Shown one piece after another: positions 32,184-45,144 of a DNA stretch of 64,000 bases. The notes under the pieces are model-generated. The model worked only from the letters and a program-made list of their open reading frames with translations, was not told the origin of the DNA and made no database searches. A program made the translations under genes and the position numbers. This stretch comes from Phymatolithon calcareum. Taxonomy: Eukaryota; Rhodophyta; Florideophyceae; Hapalidiales. The stretch lies in NCBI GenBank assembly GCA_977006965.1, contig OZ345352.1:3906001-3970000 (forward strand), given 5' to 3'. How positions within the stretch are numbered: the stretch's first letter is position 1; the number at the start of each line of letters is the position of its first letter.

Positions 32184-33340
32184 AAATTTTTACGTACCGT
32201 TTTCCACGTTTACAAATACGAATCAAGGGTACTCGAATTTTCTGGCGTGGAGTTAAGATGTAGTATTGATTAGTATTCATTGCAAGTGAGGAGAGTCAGT
32301 TTAATCCACGTGCCGCTAACATGGGATATTTTAACATTAGCAGTGCGAAAAGTATGTTCTTTATGAATCGTTTATGATAATTTATTGCTGTCAATAGCCG
32401 TTACAGTACACTTGCCACCATATCGCACCATCGATCGTATGAATAACATGTGCATAAACCGTCACAATATATGCGAGAGACAGGAACTGCTTCTTCGAAG
32501 GGGATACGAGATGTTTCGAATAGAAAATAGACCAAATTGAATAAATTATGAAACTTTCAAGAAATTGTACATCGCATTCTAAATCTCTGAATATCAAATA
32601 AACACGTTGTCTCGAAATATGTGCGTTTCCCGTGGGAATGAGGTCAAGATTTGGAAGAGAGAACATTTTTAACTCCGTTTCATCTGTTGTGGCATTATCT
32701 ATCTGAATATTTAATCCTTATCTATGGTAGTGAGTTTAGATAACCATGCAAGTACATTTTATCCCCTGTCGTCCATTGCACTAACTTAAACAATGAAAAT
32801 ATCAATGGTGTTCTAAGTGGACAGCTCAGCATTATTTCTGGAATAGTTACGTTGAAAAAACTAAAGTTATTTACAAATGTGTGGCACGATTTTACCAATC
32901 CCTCAATTAAAGGAAGAATTTCTTCAAATTTGACGTTAACTACAGTAGAATTCACAGAGACTGTCAGTTCGTGTAATCAAAAACTCTATGGCACAGGAAA
33001 ACTGTTGATTCGTAGTCCAGACAAACACATCACACATCTTGAAACCTATCACGTCCACAATACTTCTGAACACATCTCACACGTGGTGAAACCGTCCTGC
33101 AGGTCAGTGATGCGACTATTGGGCTAGCTGGCGGTGATCATAGAGCGGAAAATGGAAATCTGCAAGTTTTTTGAGAATATTAGTCAGCGAAGCAGTTTAA
33201 AAAGCCTCCTTACAAGTCTCATACACGTTCACAGAACCCCTGCAACACACTTGTCGAAGCCTGCCAGGCTCACAGTACATCTGAACACACCTCAAAAACG
33301 TTGAAACCTCCCTCTTAAATGATACCTTTGTAACTATTGG
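32184..33340. other. Helitron gene 3' flank, no gene recognised (unit 2)
   Basis: Counterpart of 2757-3913 with three or four substitutions. No gene, clear poly(A) signal or Helitron terminus is visible. Confidence 0.6.
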
Positions 33341-33341
33341 C

Positions 33342-34079
33342 AAGCTCGTGGTGCTCGTGGAGTTGCAAATCAATTCAATATGCAAAATCTGCAAATTATC
33401 TTACAATGTAAGTTAGGGAGGCGGGTCAAAACGCCTCTTTGAAAGTCTGAAAGAAGGCGGCAGTGTGCAGAATTTCTGAAACGTCCAACTTTTCAGTGGC
33501 CAAAATATTGGCGAGCACAAAAAATTATCAATTATTTTAAGTTGTAAATTCTACAAATTTTAATCTCTGAGTGGTCCAATGAAATCTCAGAACGAGATAA
33601 ATGTGGTCCAATCATTTCGACGATTTCGTCCAATGAAGCAATCGTGTCCAAGGGATACAGGAAACGGGGAGCTACTGGTGCTCGTGAAGTGGAAAATGAT
33701 TTCAATATGCGAAATCTGGAGGATTTGAGAGAATTTAAGTAAGGGAGGCGCTTCAAAACGCCTCTTCGAAAGTCTCAAAGAAGGCGGGAATCTTCAAAAT
33801 TTCTGAAACGTCCAACTTTTCAATAGCCAAAATATTGGCGAACACGTAAAATTGTCAATTTTTTTAAATTGCAAAATCTGCAAATTTTAATCTCTGAGAG
33901 GTCCAATGAAATCACAGAACGCGATGAATGTGGTCCAATCGTTTCGATTATCTCGTCCAATGAAATCACAGAACCCAATGAATGTGGTCCAATCATTTCG
34001 ACTATCTCGTCCAATTAAATGAATGAAATGATAGCACCCGATGAATGTAGTCCAATCATTTCGATAATATCGTCCAATT
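33342..34079. repeat. 327-bp duplication with 54-bp minisatellite (unit 2)
   Basis: Same organisation as 3915-4652. 54-bp monomers lie at 33574-33627, 33901-33954 and 33955-34008, with the 63-bp monomer at 34009-34071. Monomer number has not changed between units, unlike the AAAAC tract. Confidence 0.8.
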
Positions 34080-34386
34080 AAATTCTTAGAAACATGGGTG
34101 TCATAACTCAACATCTCCGCTAATACCATAATTGGTGGGCTCGCTCGCTCGCGCAGTACCATAACTTTAGTTTTAAAATTTATTTAATTTTATTTTTAGC
34201 ATAAGTTAATTGGACTTAATATTAGTCAGGTCAAGAGGTAATTGTCATACTGTATATCCGCAAAAATATTTTATACTGTTTAACAGTTACGACAGGTATC
34301 TAATAGCATAGGATGAAAACTCGGCAAAACTCGATCTTGAAGCAATTTACTGTCCAGTAATGTTGAACGGCCAGACACAATGTATT

Positions 34387-36461
34387 CATACTCGATAAAA
34401 CCATTTATAGATTCGAACATCTATTCGGTACTGAGTTCCGATGCTTAAAACATCTCAACTCGAAGTGTTGCGGCAGGGTTTGCACGGCGCTTCGCCTGTC
34501 CTATCGGTCGCTCTTCGACACACGCCACGCGGAGTTTGCCTGACGCTCTGTCGCGGGGGTGTGAATGGTTCCCTATTCACCACCCCACGATTGAAGTTGC
34601 GGGTTAAGTTGGGCTGCTCGCGCAATGTGGGCGGTGGTGACTTTCATCCTTGGTCAAAATAGTTGGGCAAACAGAAGTTTACTTTTGCTGGTTTTTCTCT
34701 ACATCCGTAGTCCCACATCACCACCAGCGCGCAATGTAAATACTAGTGGAAACCTCCCTGTAGGCTATCCAGGCCAGTGTGAAGTATCTTCCTGTGGTGC
34801 TGCGATTGTAGCACATCTATAGTTCTTGAAAAAACATAATCTCACCTGGGACGGTCTGCAAGAGTACTATATTAATGTAGTGCAAAACAAGTGGAATCAT
34901 CATCATCGCGATGATCGCACTGAAGGCGCGGCACAAAGACTAGAAATAAGCTTTACTTCGAGGTCAAAGTTGTTCATATAATATAATGTGTAAGTCTTCA
35001 AGGTAGAGATGCCCATATTTAAATGAGCATCCAAACGTAGCAGTTACGGAATCGGACAACGGTACTTCTTTTCGACTAATCCTTTAGTTAACCATAATTG
35101 TCCACCACATGGCAGCGCCGTTTCGTCGCTGAGGGCCTTCTGGCCCATAATGTTCCCAACCACAGGGCTAATTGACGGTATGGCAAGTGGAAACCACCAT
35201 ACACCGCTACCCCATGCCGCTCTGCCTCACGCCACTGGAGATGATGCTGCAACGCCGCCATCGCGGTTCTGTACTGAATCGTAGGCTTGCCCGCTGTTCT
35301 GCCCAACAGCGCTGGTGATGTATACCTCTACACCGCTTTCGCCGAACTACTTCGTTCGCCTGACCACCCCGCTGGCCCGCCCTCGAAATGCGCGTCTTAG
35401 TGGCGCATTCTGCCAAACATAATGTCTGACCACGATTGTGGCTGATCTCCAACGTAATACATTCGACTCTGCGTGTTTGCGAGTTGAGATCAATTAGCGC
35501 CGTCCCTTCGTCGTAGAGACATTGGCGTTTCAGGGTCGCAAGGAGAGTCCACGGCGTTTGTTCATGGTAGATACAAAACGTTGGAGCAAAGCGTCTGCCG
35601 ATTATCGGGCTTGATTGTGCTTTACATGTAGCTCTCATTCGACGTTCTTGCTAAGTTAAAAGTAAAGTAATAATTTTGACTTCCCCTTCGCACCAGAAAT
35701 ACATTGTATAACGATGAAGAAGTGGAGGAAAGGAATATATTTAGTCAACATATGTTTTTATTTTGCGAAAGCCGAAGAACGCGAGCTACGTCGGACAAAT
35801 CAGCAAAATGAGAAAGGTAGTCAGAAAAAAGTCCTGTTGATTCTAGAAGTACGTTTCTGAGGCCACGAAGACGTGCGCATTGAAATGAAGGCTTAAATCG
35901 CTTCCCAAACCACCAGATTTTGAGCGCGGTTATGGCACAACGGTGCAGAAAAGGGGGGTAAATGCCTCCACAAGCGAGGAGAGACATATGAAAAGATGCC
36001 TGTGGCAAACTTAAGACACGGAGCGACACAAATTACTCTCGCCACTGCGGTGGGCGGGATATTTTGTGGCGGCGGGGGGGGCACTGCAATGCGACTGCGG
36101 GAAATAGCACGGCAGTTGGAATCTGCCACACTAAGCGAAGTTGGCGAAGGTATTGTTCCAGCATGCTGGACTGAGTATTGCTAGAAGCTATCAATACGAG
36201 GTCAGAGTTCAGTTTTACATGTGTCAGACATAGAGGTGTACCTCTGGTTAGGACCGGCCAGGCGCAAGAGGTCCACACAGCACCGCCATTTGGCGGACAC
36301 TTAGTTTCACTGGTTCCTTTGCTGATTTGAAAAAATCTCGTCATGCCGTTTGAACTTTTTTGCTACCTTCAGTGCACGAGGAATATCTTCAGAAACTGTT
36401 TCTCCGCCGTTTGGCAGCTGGATAGACATGATTAGTGATTTCGATAAAAACAGGAACAACA
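34387..36461. repeat. Repeat A, copy A1 (unit 2)
   Basis: Near-identical to 4960-7035. The G-run is eight long here (36074-36081) versus nine, and the 14-bp palindrome is at 34902-34915. Confidence 0.75.
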
Positions 36462-36465
36462 TACT

Positions 36466-36811
36466 GCGGCTCTTTCTTCTCTACAAACGTAGCCCGTGGT
36501 ATGCTGTACTTCGGTCCAAACACGCTAAGCCAATTAGTGTTCTAGGACTTAATTTTTGCAATATCGGTTCCTCCATAGACATTAAATCACACGGAGGGTA
36601 GGAAAAATCGTAGATTTTGTCGAATCTGTAACTTTCGTAGTATTGTTTTCCAACACTCCTCATATTCAAGCATTGATGAAGGGTTTCCCTGAAGAGTAAC
36701 TGCATTCACTTTCTAAAGCTTGGTACGCCGAGGTTGGGATTTCTAACCTCGATTGTGTTGGAAGGCTCAGGGAAACTAGGAAAGACTGTTCGCCCCTCGG
36801 CGATTCCATAT
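36466..36811. repeat. Repeat D, copy D1 (unit 2)
   Basis: Counterpart of 7040-7385, without visible differences. Confidence 0.7.
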
Positions 36812-38886
36812 TCCATCTTGTGAGTCGACTTGCTTCACTTTACGTCCTATGCATAAAACCATTTATAGAGTCGAAGATATATTCGATACTGAGTTGCGAT
36901 GCTTCAAAAATCTCAACGCGAATTGTCGCTGTACTGGGGCTAGCTCGCTCTTCAGCAGGTTTTGCACGACGCTCCGTCTGTCCTGTACCTCGCTCTTCGA
37001 CACTCGCTACGCGGAGTTTGCCTGATGCTCTGTCGTGGGGGTGTAAATAGTACCCTATTCACCACGCCATGATTGAGGGTGGCGGTGAAGTTGGGCTGCT
37101 CGCGCAATATGGGCAGTGGTGACTCTCGTCCGTGGCCAAAGTAGTTGTCGACCGAGAGCTACGGAATCGGATAGCTGTACTTCTTTCCCAGGGCTCTTAT
37201 TAGTACTTGCAGGAGGCGCGGACATCAAGAAGTAATGATTATTAAGGAACTAAACCCTATCCTTCAAACGCTCTCACTGGCCGAAACCATCCTCATAAAT
37301 CGGATGAACAATTTAAATATATCGTTTGCATCCACGGAAGAGTATCCAGTTTCAAGATACTGTAATGTGTAGAAAGAAGTGAAGTTTCCAATACTCGGCT
37401 GTAACCAATCATTACAGAAAAATGCTTACCAAGGTACTTTCAAACAGTTTCAACTTTTCGCCTTGGAATAACCTAAATTTTACTATATTTTTCGTCTGAC
37501 CGGTTTAGTAAACCTTAATTGTCCATCAAATGCCACCGCCGTTTCCTCGCCGAGGGCCTACTGCTCCATACTGGTCTCAACCAGAGGTCTGATTGACTGT
37601 ATGGCACGTGGAAACCACTATACACAGCTGCCCCATGCTTCTCTGTCTCACGCCGCTAGAGATGATGCCGCGACGCCGCCCTCGCCGTGCTGTACTGAAT
37701 CGTACGCTTGACCGCTGTTCTGCCCCACCGCGCTGGCGATGTATACCTCGACACGGCTTTCGTCGAACTACTTCTTCCGCCAGACCGCCGCGCTGCATCC
37801 CGCTGGAAATTCATGCCTTAGCGGCGCATTCTGCCAAATGCTACGTCTGACAACGCTTTTGGATGATTTCCAACGTATTACATTCTACTCCGTCTGTTAA
37901 CGAGCAGAGAGCAATTAGCGCCGTTCCTTCGTCGCAGATATCGTGGCGTTTTCGGATTCGCAAGGACAGACCGCGGCGTTTGTAGTTGGTAGGTACAAAA
38001 CGTTGGAGCAAAACGTCTGCCGATTATCGGGCTTTATTGTGCTTTGCATGCAGCTCTCATTCGACGTTCTTGCTAAGTTAAAAGAAAAGTATCATATTTC
38101 GGACTTCCTCTTTGCACCAGAAATACCTTGTGTAACGTTGAAGAAGTGGAGAAAAGGGAAAAAATTAAGTAAACATATGTTTTTATTTTGCGACAATCGA
38201 AGGACGCGAGGTAAGTCGGACAAATCAACAAAATGAGAAAGGCAGTCAGAAAAAAGTCCTGATGATTCAAGAAGTACGTTGCTGAGGCCACGAAGGCGCT
38301 CGCATTGAAATAAGGACTTACACTCTTCCCAAACCTCCAGATAGTGAGCTCGGTTATGGCACAGCAGGGCAGACCAGCGGGGAAAAATGCCTCCACAAGC
38401 GAGGAGAGAGGAACAAAAAGCTGCCTGCGGGAAACTACAGAGACTGAGCGGCACAAATTATTTTTGGCGCTGCTGTGGGCGGGATCTTTTCTGCCGGCGG
38501 GGGCACCGCAGTGCGACTGCGGGAAATAGCACGTCAGTTGGCATGTCGTACAGTAGGCGGAATTGGTGAAGGTGTTGCTCCAGCATTATGGACTGAGTAT
38601 AGCTAGAATCTATAAATACGATGTCGGAGTTCAGATTTACATGTGTCAGACATAAAAGAGGACCTCTGGTTAGGACTGACCAAGCCCAGGAGGTCCCCAC
38701 GGCACTGCCATTTGGTGAACAATTAATTTCACTTGTTCCTTTGCTGATTTAAAAAATTTGGTCTTGCCATGTGATCTTTTTTGCTAGCTTCAGTGCACGA
38801 GAGATATCTTCAGAAACGCCTTCACCGCCGTTTGGCAGCCGGACAGACATGATTGGTGATTTCGATAAAAACAGGAACAACAGACT
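36812..38886. repeat. Repeat A, copy A2 (unit 2)
   Basis: Counterpart of 7386-9460; same TATA-bearing start block and internal segment. Confidence 0.75.
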
Positions 38887-38955
38887 TATATCAGTCTGTC
38901 GTTCAGTTTCTTAGATGCAGTTTCGTAAAAATGCCATCAACCTGCAGAATTATTG

Positions 38956-39606
38956 AAAGTGTACTGCTTCTTAATCACCCGACTTCGGAAACAACCATAT
39001 AGTTTTCAGATTTTTAAATCGTATTCAGTGATGGTTGAGTTCAGGTAGATATTCGGTCTGACCTTACGGTGGATGGGAGTGGAAACGAGAATGAGTGATA
39101 TGAGCGAAAATAGTCAGAGATGTTCCATGCTGACAATTCTATGATACAGTAGTTACGGAATTCGAAAAAAGCATGTTACGGTACCTCCTGCCACTGCTCT
39201 AAAGAATATTGGCAGGACACGAAGCAATCCTGTCCAAGGGATGCAGGAAACGGGGTGCACTTAGTGATGGGCAGAGGCATAGAGAACGTAGGCTGAGCGA
39301 GCGGTGGTAAAGAAGAAGCTGGAACTGTCGGTGACTCGGTGATGGAAGCGGTTGTACTGGTCCTTTTAATGTGCGAGTGAATAGTTGTGATTAATGTTGG
39401 TAGATCAGAAAGTAATCAGTGATGGTTGAGTTCAAGTGAAAATTCAGAGTGAGATTAGGGAGGGTTCGACCGGAAACGAGAATGGATGATGTGAGCGAAA
39501 AGAGTCAGAGATGGTGCATGCTGACAATTCTATGACATAGTAGTTACAAAATTCGAACAGAGCATGTAGCGTTACCTCCTGCCACTGCTCTAAAGAACAT
39601 TGGGAG
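38956..39606. repeat. Repeats B1 and B2 with spacer (unit 2)
   Basis: Counterpart of 9530-10180. The perfect hairpin TCCTGCCA/TGGCAGGA is at 39186-39193 and 39210-39217; B2 ends with the imperfect version. Confidence 0.68.
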
Positions 39607-39615
39607 GTAAGACAT

Positions 39616-39951
39616 AAGGCTCTTTCTTCTCTACGAACGTAGCCCGTGGTATGCTGTACGTCGGTCGCAACACGCCAAGCCAATTGATGTTCTAGTACTT
39701 AATTTTTTGCAATATTTGTTCCACCTTAGATCAAAGGGAGGGCAGGGAAATCGTAGATTTTGTCGAATCTGTAACTTTCGTAGTATTACTTTCCTACAGT
39801 CTACATATTTAAGCATTGATGAAGGGATCACCCGAAGACTAATTGCGTTCACTTTTCAAACGATTTTTACGCACGGGTTGGGACTTCCAGTCCCGATTTT
39901 GTTGGAAGGCTCAGGGAAACTGAAAAAGACTGTCCATTCCTCAGCGATAGC
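39616..39951. repeat. Repeat D, copy D2 (unit 2)
   Basis: Counterpart of 10190-10525, without visible differences. Confidence 0.7.
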
Positions 39952-41023
39952 ACTGCGCATGGCGAATCGAATGTCCAGTCTGAGTCATTCGTCTTTCTCG
40001 CGTCATTGAGTTTCTAAGTTGTTGTTCCCATATGAATCTCTCTGAAAAATTAACCATTGAGATCTTGAGACGTCATCACCAAAGCAACTGCTTGCTTCTC
40101 CACCGCACCCAATTCTAGAGATAATTAATCTCTTCAATCAGCTAGCATCCATCTCGATCTGCGTCGAAAACAGCACTACCGCCGTCACCAAAATAAGGGA
40201 CGGGATGGTGACAGGTTCTTCACGGAAGTACGTGTTCCTATTGCACATGCATAAAGCCTGCTGGACGGGACACCATGTACAGACACGAATTGCCTTCCTG
40301 AATCAAGACCTGAATCAGACCAGAAAATGGACTTATTCTAGCTGAAAATACAATTGGCTCATATGTCAATACCCAATTACACGGCACTCTGAGCCTGAAG
40401 AGTCTATCATCAATATCAATACTAGTACCACGCAATCTCATGTTCGAACACGCCTGACCTCTCCCACTTTCACTATCCATTTTCAAATTTCGACCTCTCC
40501 GGTTTGCTTCCCAACTCCGTTGCTCTTGCCGAGATACCAAAATTGTGTGCATGGTCAATTAAAACGGCATTTCATCTATGCGTTATCAACCAGCGAGCCA
40601 GCAGTACCGGTATTATTTCCTCGTCACCCGCCCGCGAGCGTCTCCGCAGGCTTGACGAGTTGGCACTGGAATTTCGATATTATTTCGCACTGAGCATTAT
40701 GTATCAGTGGACAGACCTGCAGGATTTCTAGTGCTCCGCGTGAAAACCGACCGAACGGGGGTCGCGAATCAAGGTACATGGTGAACGAGTTGCGTGCCGC
40801 ACATTAAAGTCCAAATGGCAGTCCCATGGAGGTGTTTCTAGTGCACCGACTTGACAGATGTACAAGCGGCGTGATGCTCGTTCCACTGCATACATCTGAG
40901 AATGCGGCACGACTGCAACCCGCATTGCAACGTGATGATAACAACAATAATTACTCGGCGTTAACGACAGGGTCGTAATTGCCCGTAACCTGGACAAATG
41001 ATCATCCTCTCAAAGATATTACA
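39952..41023. other. Single-copy stretch, no gene recognised (unit 2)
   Basis: Counterpart of 10526-11597. Short open frames only. The small hairpin with CTAG eight bases later lies at 40117-40145. Confidence 0.5.
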
Positions 41024-41338
41024 GTCTACAAACATGTTCAACATTCAGCGCGCATCGAATTTGAACAGCTACTATGGCTTCCGGATGCTGACATTTCTGT
41101 TCTTGGTGCATTGTTTCGGAGCGGGAGAAGCCAACAAATCTGTTCACATCTGAGTAACAGCCGGTTCCCAATCCTTGGAGACAGTAATTATGCGCAAAGA
41201 AAACTAAATAGATTCGTCCGTGAGAAATAGGGCATGACGCGTTGCTACCTTCATGCAAGAAGACTAACGTTTAGTGACCCGTTTGCGGAAAAGCGAGTCA
41301 CAATTGAAGCTCCGGTCTCACTAATCCCATCGCCAGTG
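41024..41338 (+). pseudogene. RluA/RPUSD-type pseudouridine synthase fragment (unit 2)
   Basis: Same fragment as at 11598-11912, with the same TAG (41228-41230) interrupting the homology between ILGDSNY and YLHARRLTF. The shared stop shows that the gene was already broken before the 30-kb unit was duplicated. AATAAA follows at 41362-41367. Confidence 0.7.
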
Positions 41339-41475
41339 CACCCAAACCCTAAATGTTTTTCAATAAAGTTTTCATTTTTTGTCTCTGCTACAACTCACAG
41401 AGGTCCATAATCTTATCGTGCACCGTGGGATCGTGCCCTCGTAATCTACTCAGCACGGCGCGGAGGTTCAGCTAT

Positions 41476-41616
41476 GAAATGCTCAATGGTGCGCCATGAC
41501 ACTCCGGCACGGGGATTTTTTCTTGTTTGGCCCAGATATTAGGGATACCTTTTCAGAGAGGTTTGCGGATTTTGTCGATGTCAATCGCACATTCCCTCTT
41601 GTTCGTCGACTTGCTT
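41476..41616 (-). repeat. Diverged copy of the two-exon gene's first-exon start (unit 2)
   Basis: Counterpart of 12050-12190; matches the N-terminal coding region of the gene at 49803-50847. Confidence 0.72.
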
Positions 41617-43541
41617 CACATTAGGTCCAATGCATAAAACCATTTATAGAGTCGAAGATCTATTCGGTACTGAGTTGCGAGGCTTCAAATATCTCAACGC
41701 GAAGTGTCGTGGCAGGTTTTGCACGGCGCTCCGCCTGTCTTGTCGCTCGCTCTTCGACACATGCCACGCGGAGTTTGCCTAATGCTCTGTCGCGGGGGTG
41801 TGAATGGTTCCATATTCACCACCCTATGATTGACGCTGCCGGTGAAGTTGGGTTGCTCGCGCAATGTGGGTTATGGTCACTCTCGTCAAAATAGTTGGGC
41901 AAGCAGTAGTTTACTTTTTGTTGATTTTTGTCTACATCCGCAGTCCCAAATGCTCACCAGCGCGCAATGTAAATACTACTAGAAGCTTCCCTGTAGGCTA
42001 TCCAGGCCAGTGTGAAATATATTCGGGTGGTGCTGCGATTGCAGCACATCAATAGTTCTGGAATAAACATAGTCTCACCTGGGACGGTCCGCAAGAGTAC
42101 TATAAAAATGTAGTGCCAAACAAGTGGAATCATCATCGCGATGATCGCACTGATGGCACGGTACAAAGACTAAGAATACGCTTTACTTCCTGGTCTAACC
42201 TTTGTTACAAAGTTGTTTATATAACACAATGTCTAAGGCTTCATGGTAGAGATGCCCATAAATGTGCATCCAAATGTAGCAGTTACGGAATCGGATAACG
42301 GTACTTCTTGTCGAGTACTCTTAATAGTACTGGGAGGAGGCGCGGACATAAAGAAGTAATGATTATTAAGGACCTACACCCTATCTTTCAAGCGCTCCCA
42401 CTGGCTAAAACAATGCTCATAAACTGGATGGAAAATCTAATTATGTCGTTCGCACCTACGGGACCGTATCCAGTTTCAAGAAAATGTGTAGACAGAAGTG
42501 AAATATTGTTAACTATGAAGTTTCCAATGCTCTACTGTAATCAATCATTACAGAAAAATGCTTACCAGTTTTCTTTCAAACAGTTTCAACTTTTCGACTT
42601 GGATCAACCTGAATTTTACTATATTTTTCGTCTGGTCTTCTAGTGAACCATAATAATTATGGTCCACGAAATGGCAGCGCTGTGTCGTCGCCGAGGGCCT
42701 ACTGGCCTATAATAGTCAAAACTACAGGTCTGATTGACGTTATGGCAAGTGGAAACCACAATACGCCGCTGCCTCATGCCGCTCTGTCTCACGTGGCTGG
42801 AGATGATGCCGCGACGCTGCCCTCGCAGTACTGTACTGAATCGTACGCTTGCCCGCTGTTCTGCCCAACTTCGCTGGCGATACCGCTTTCGCAGAATTAC
42901 TTCGTCCGCCTGACCGCCGCGCTGTGCCCCCCTGGAAATGCGTGCCTTAGCGGCGCATTTTGCCACATGCTACGTCTGACAACGCTTGTGGCTGATATCC
43001 AGCGTAATACATTCGAGTCTGCGTGTTGGCGAGCTGAGAGCAATTAGCGCCATCCCTTCGTCCTAGAAATCTTGACGTTTCCGGAGTTGCAAGGACAGAC
43101 CGCAACGTTTATGGATGGTAGGTACAAAACGTTGAAGCAAACCGTCTGCCGATTATCGGCCTTTATTGTGCTTTGCATGCAGCTCTCATTCGACGATCTT
43201 GCTGAGTTAACAGTAAAGCATAATAGTTTCGACTTGCACTTCGCACCATAAATACCTTGTGTAACGTTGAAGAAGTGGAGGAAAGGGAAAAGATTTAGTC
43301 AACATAAGTTTTTATTTTGCGAATGTCTAAGAACGCGAGATCAGTCGAAGAAATCAGCAAAATGAGAAAGGCAGTCAGAAAAAAGTCCTGTTGATTCTAG
43401 AATCACGTCGCTGAGGCCACGAAGGCGCGTGCATTAAAACGAGGGCTTAAATCGCTTCGCAAACCACCGGATAGTGAGCACGGCTATGGCACAATGTTGC
43501 GGACCCGGGGGAGCAAACGCCTCCACAAGCGAGGAGAGAGA
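41616..43541. repeat. Repeat A, copy A3, 3'-truncated (unit 2)
   Basis: Counterpart of 12190-14115, cut at the same base next to the Hint fragment. Confidence 0.75.
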
Positions 43542-43549
43542 CGAAAAAG

Positions 43550-44032
43550 CTACCTTCCAGGAAACGAACGCGATATCTCGGCAAAAGTGACACCAAAGAA
43601 AGAGTGAGCATGTGCCGCAAATGGGTTCACTGCTGTGGCGTAAGACGATGCGAGAACGGCTGATAATCCCCTTCCACTGCTCACGAGAATAGTGCCCTTA
43701 TTTGTATGCGAGTTGTAGAAACCGCACATGCGCTCGCGACGAATGCTGCGAATCGCTTCCAGAACCATTGCGACATTCTTCGTCACCCATATGACATCGC
43801 CCACTCTAAAAAAACCGGCAGCGAGGTGACTTTCGGGAACTTTTAGAAAGTGCGTTCTCGAGGTGGAAGCGGTTCTTGGCAATATGGTTATGGACACCAT
43901 ATCGGACACGATTGCGTTACTTGCGTGCGTGAAGAGAATGACAGTGCTGAACACTGCCTGTGAAACTTCCACATCCTCCACTTGCTGTAGATTACATATT
44001 TGCACCTTTCGACCGTTCCGCAGAGTCACCAA
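43550..44032 (-). pseudogene. Hedgehog-type Hint domain fragment (unit 2)
   Basis: Identical frame to 14124-14606: VTLRNGRKVQICNL at the start, FFRVGDVIWV in the middle and ASSYATAVNPFAAHAHSFFG near the end, closing at the GGAAG|GTAGCT splice donor. The processing-associated LASCYA cysteine is serine here as well. Confidence 0.6.
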
Positions 44033-44035
44033 TCC

Positions 44036-44464
44036 ATGAGAGGGGAAGAACCCCTTTTCACGCGTCGGCGGCAGCGGGCGGTCACGGGCCTATTGACAAA
44101 TGTAGAAGCGAATGAGGGCTGTGCTGACGCTTCGAGCAATTCTTCAAGTGAAGGTTCTGGGCTTAGGAGAAGGCCGAGAGATGAAATTCGAAACTTGGAG
44201 GGAACATATGCAGACGAATCTTATATGCAAGATATGGTGCTCCGAGTTGCGCTCAAGAATAAAGTAATCGAATTACGATCTTTCACGAAGTCGCCCTTCG
44301 TGGCTAGTCCCCACTTTTTCAGCATCATTTATAGGAAGCACGAATGGGAAGCGTTCATCGATTTGTCCGTGAATCCGTTGCAAAAGAAGAACGAAGACGG
44401 TTTCTTTGCAACTATCAGATTGACCGGATCAGCACCGTCAAACCAGAACACGCAGACATGTTGA
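44036..44464 (+). CDS. Unidentified open frame, 142 codons (unit 2)
   Basis: Counterpart of 14610-15038, unchanged. The Ser-rich linker is followed by a protein-like stretch with WEAFIDLSVNPL. Function unknown; it overlaps a minus-strand candidate exon. Confidence 0.3.
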   Translation: MRGEEPLFTRRRQRAVTGLLTNVEANEGCADASSNSSSEGSGLRRRPRDEIRNLEGTYADESYMQDMVLRVALKNKVIELRSFTKSPFVASPHFFSIIYRKHEWEAFIDLSVNPLQKKNEDGFFATIRLTGSAPSNQNTQTC

Positions 44465-44756
44465 GACGTGCTACGAATAAGGACGACTTGAAGCGCATTT
44501 CATGCAGACGGCGTTCAAATGCAGGGAATTGTGCCATGAATCGTCGCAGGGCGGGATCCTTGTATGCATGGGATGGTGTGTTAACCAAAAGGAATTTCAC
44601 AACTCGTTTGGTCAAAACTCGGGAGGCGATATCAATGTCAAATTGTTGCATGTCAGACTCAGCCTCCTGGAATCGGTACATGTGCATTGAAGCACATGCG
44701 CTACTGTCGACATGAACTGGAAGTAGTGCTCCTTTGCCGTATGGACCAGGCATCAT
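44415..44756 (-). CDS. Unidentified minus-strand frame, possible exon (unit 2)
   Basis: Counterpart of 14989-15330. Here the upstream part of the putative gene is preserved at 44701-45144, so this unit gives the better view of its structure. No family recognised. Confidence 0.35.
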   Translation of the reverse strand: MMPGPYGKGALLPVHVDSSACASMHMYRFQEAESDMQQFDIDIASRVLTKRVVKFLLVNTPSHAYKDPALRRFMAQFPAFERRLHEMRFKSSLFVARLNMSACSGLTVLIRSI

Positions 44757-45144
44757 TGAGTTTGATGCTGTTTATCCTGGGACGGATCGCAGAGGTTTTG
44801 CAGTGTGAATCAGTGAGAACATACTCAGCGGAAGAGAATCGGAGCGGCACAAGTTCGATTTCAGTTATCATTGGCACTGCTTCACGAAGCAACTGTTGCA
44901 TGTCAAGCTTAATCTCCACCGGTAATAGGGCACCACCAATAAATGGGCACATAACACCTTTGCCGGGCAACGATGTTGAAGGCTGTTGAACTCGGTCCAA
45001 GTGCATGTAGAAGCCCTTGCTGAGGGTTGAAAGTAGTGTTGCAACGTGCTTATTGATCTTGGCGCCATTTCTCGAGTACCATGGGTGCAAATATGTGACG
45101 CGATTTTCGACGCCCTCGAACACGTCGTAGATGAACTCTTTCGG
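44701..45144 (-). CDS. Unidentified minus-strand exon retained only in unit 2
   Basis: An open frame follows a splice-acceptor-like sequence (ATTGACCGACAATCGGTCAG) and starts PKEFIYDVFEGVENRVTYLH, continuing SRNGAKINKHVATLLSTL, GFYMHLDRVQQP and GGALLPVEIKLDMQQLLREA. The last part echoes GKGALLPV..DMQQ in the downstream frame at 44415-44756, suggesting an internal duplication in one protein. Most of this exon lies in the 600 bp absent from unit 1. A TGACCGA-TTG-TCGGTCA hairpin (45146-45162) sits at the acceptor. I do not recognise the family. Confidence 0.4.
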   Translation of the reverse strand, partial: PKEFIYDVFEGVENRVTYLHPWYSRNGAKINKHVATLLSTLSKGFYMHLDRVQQPSTSLPGKGVMCPFIGGALLPVEIKLDMQQLLREAVPMITEIELVPLRFSSAEYVLTDSHCKTSAIRPRINSIKLNDAWSIRQRSTTSSSCRQ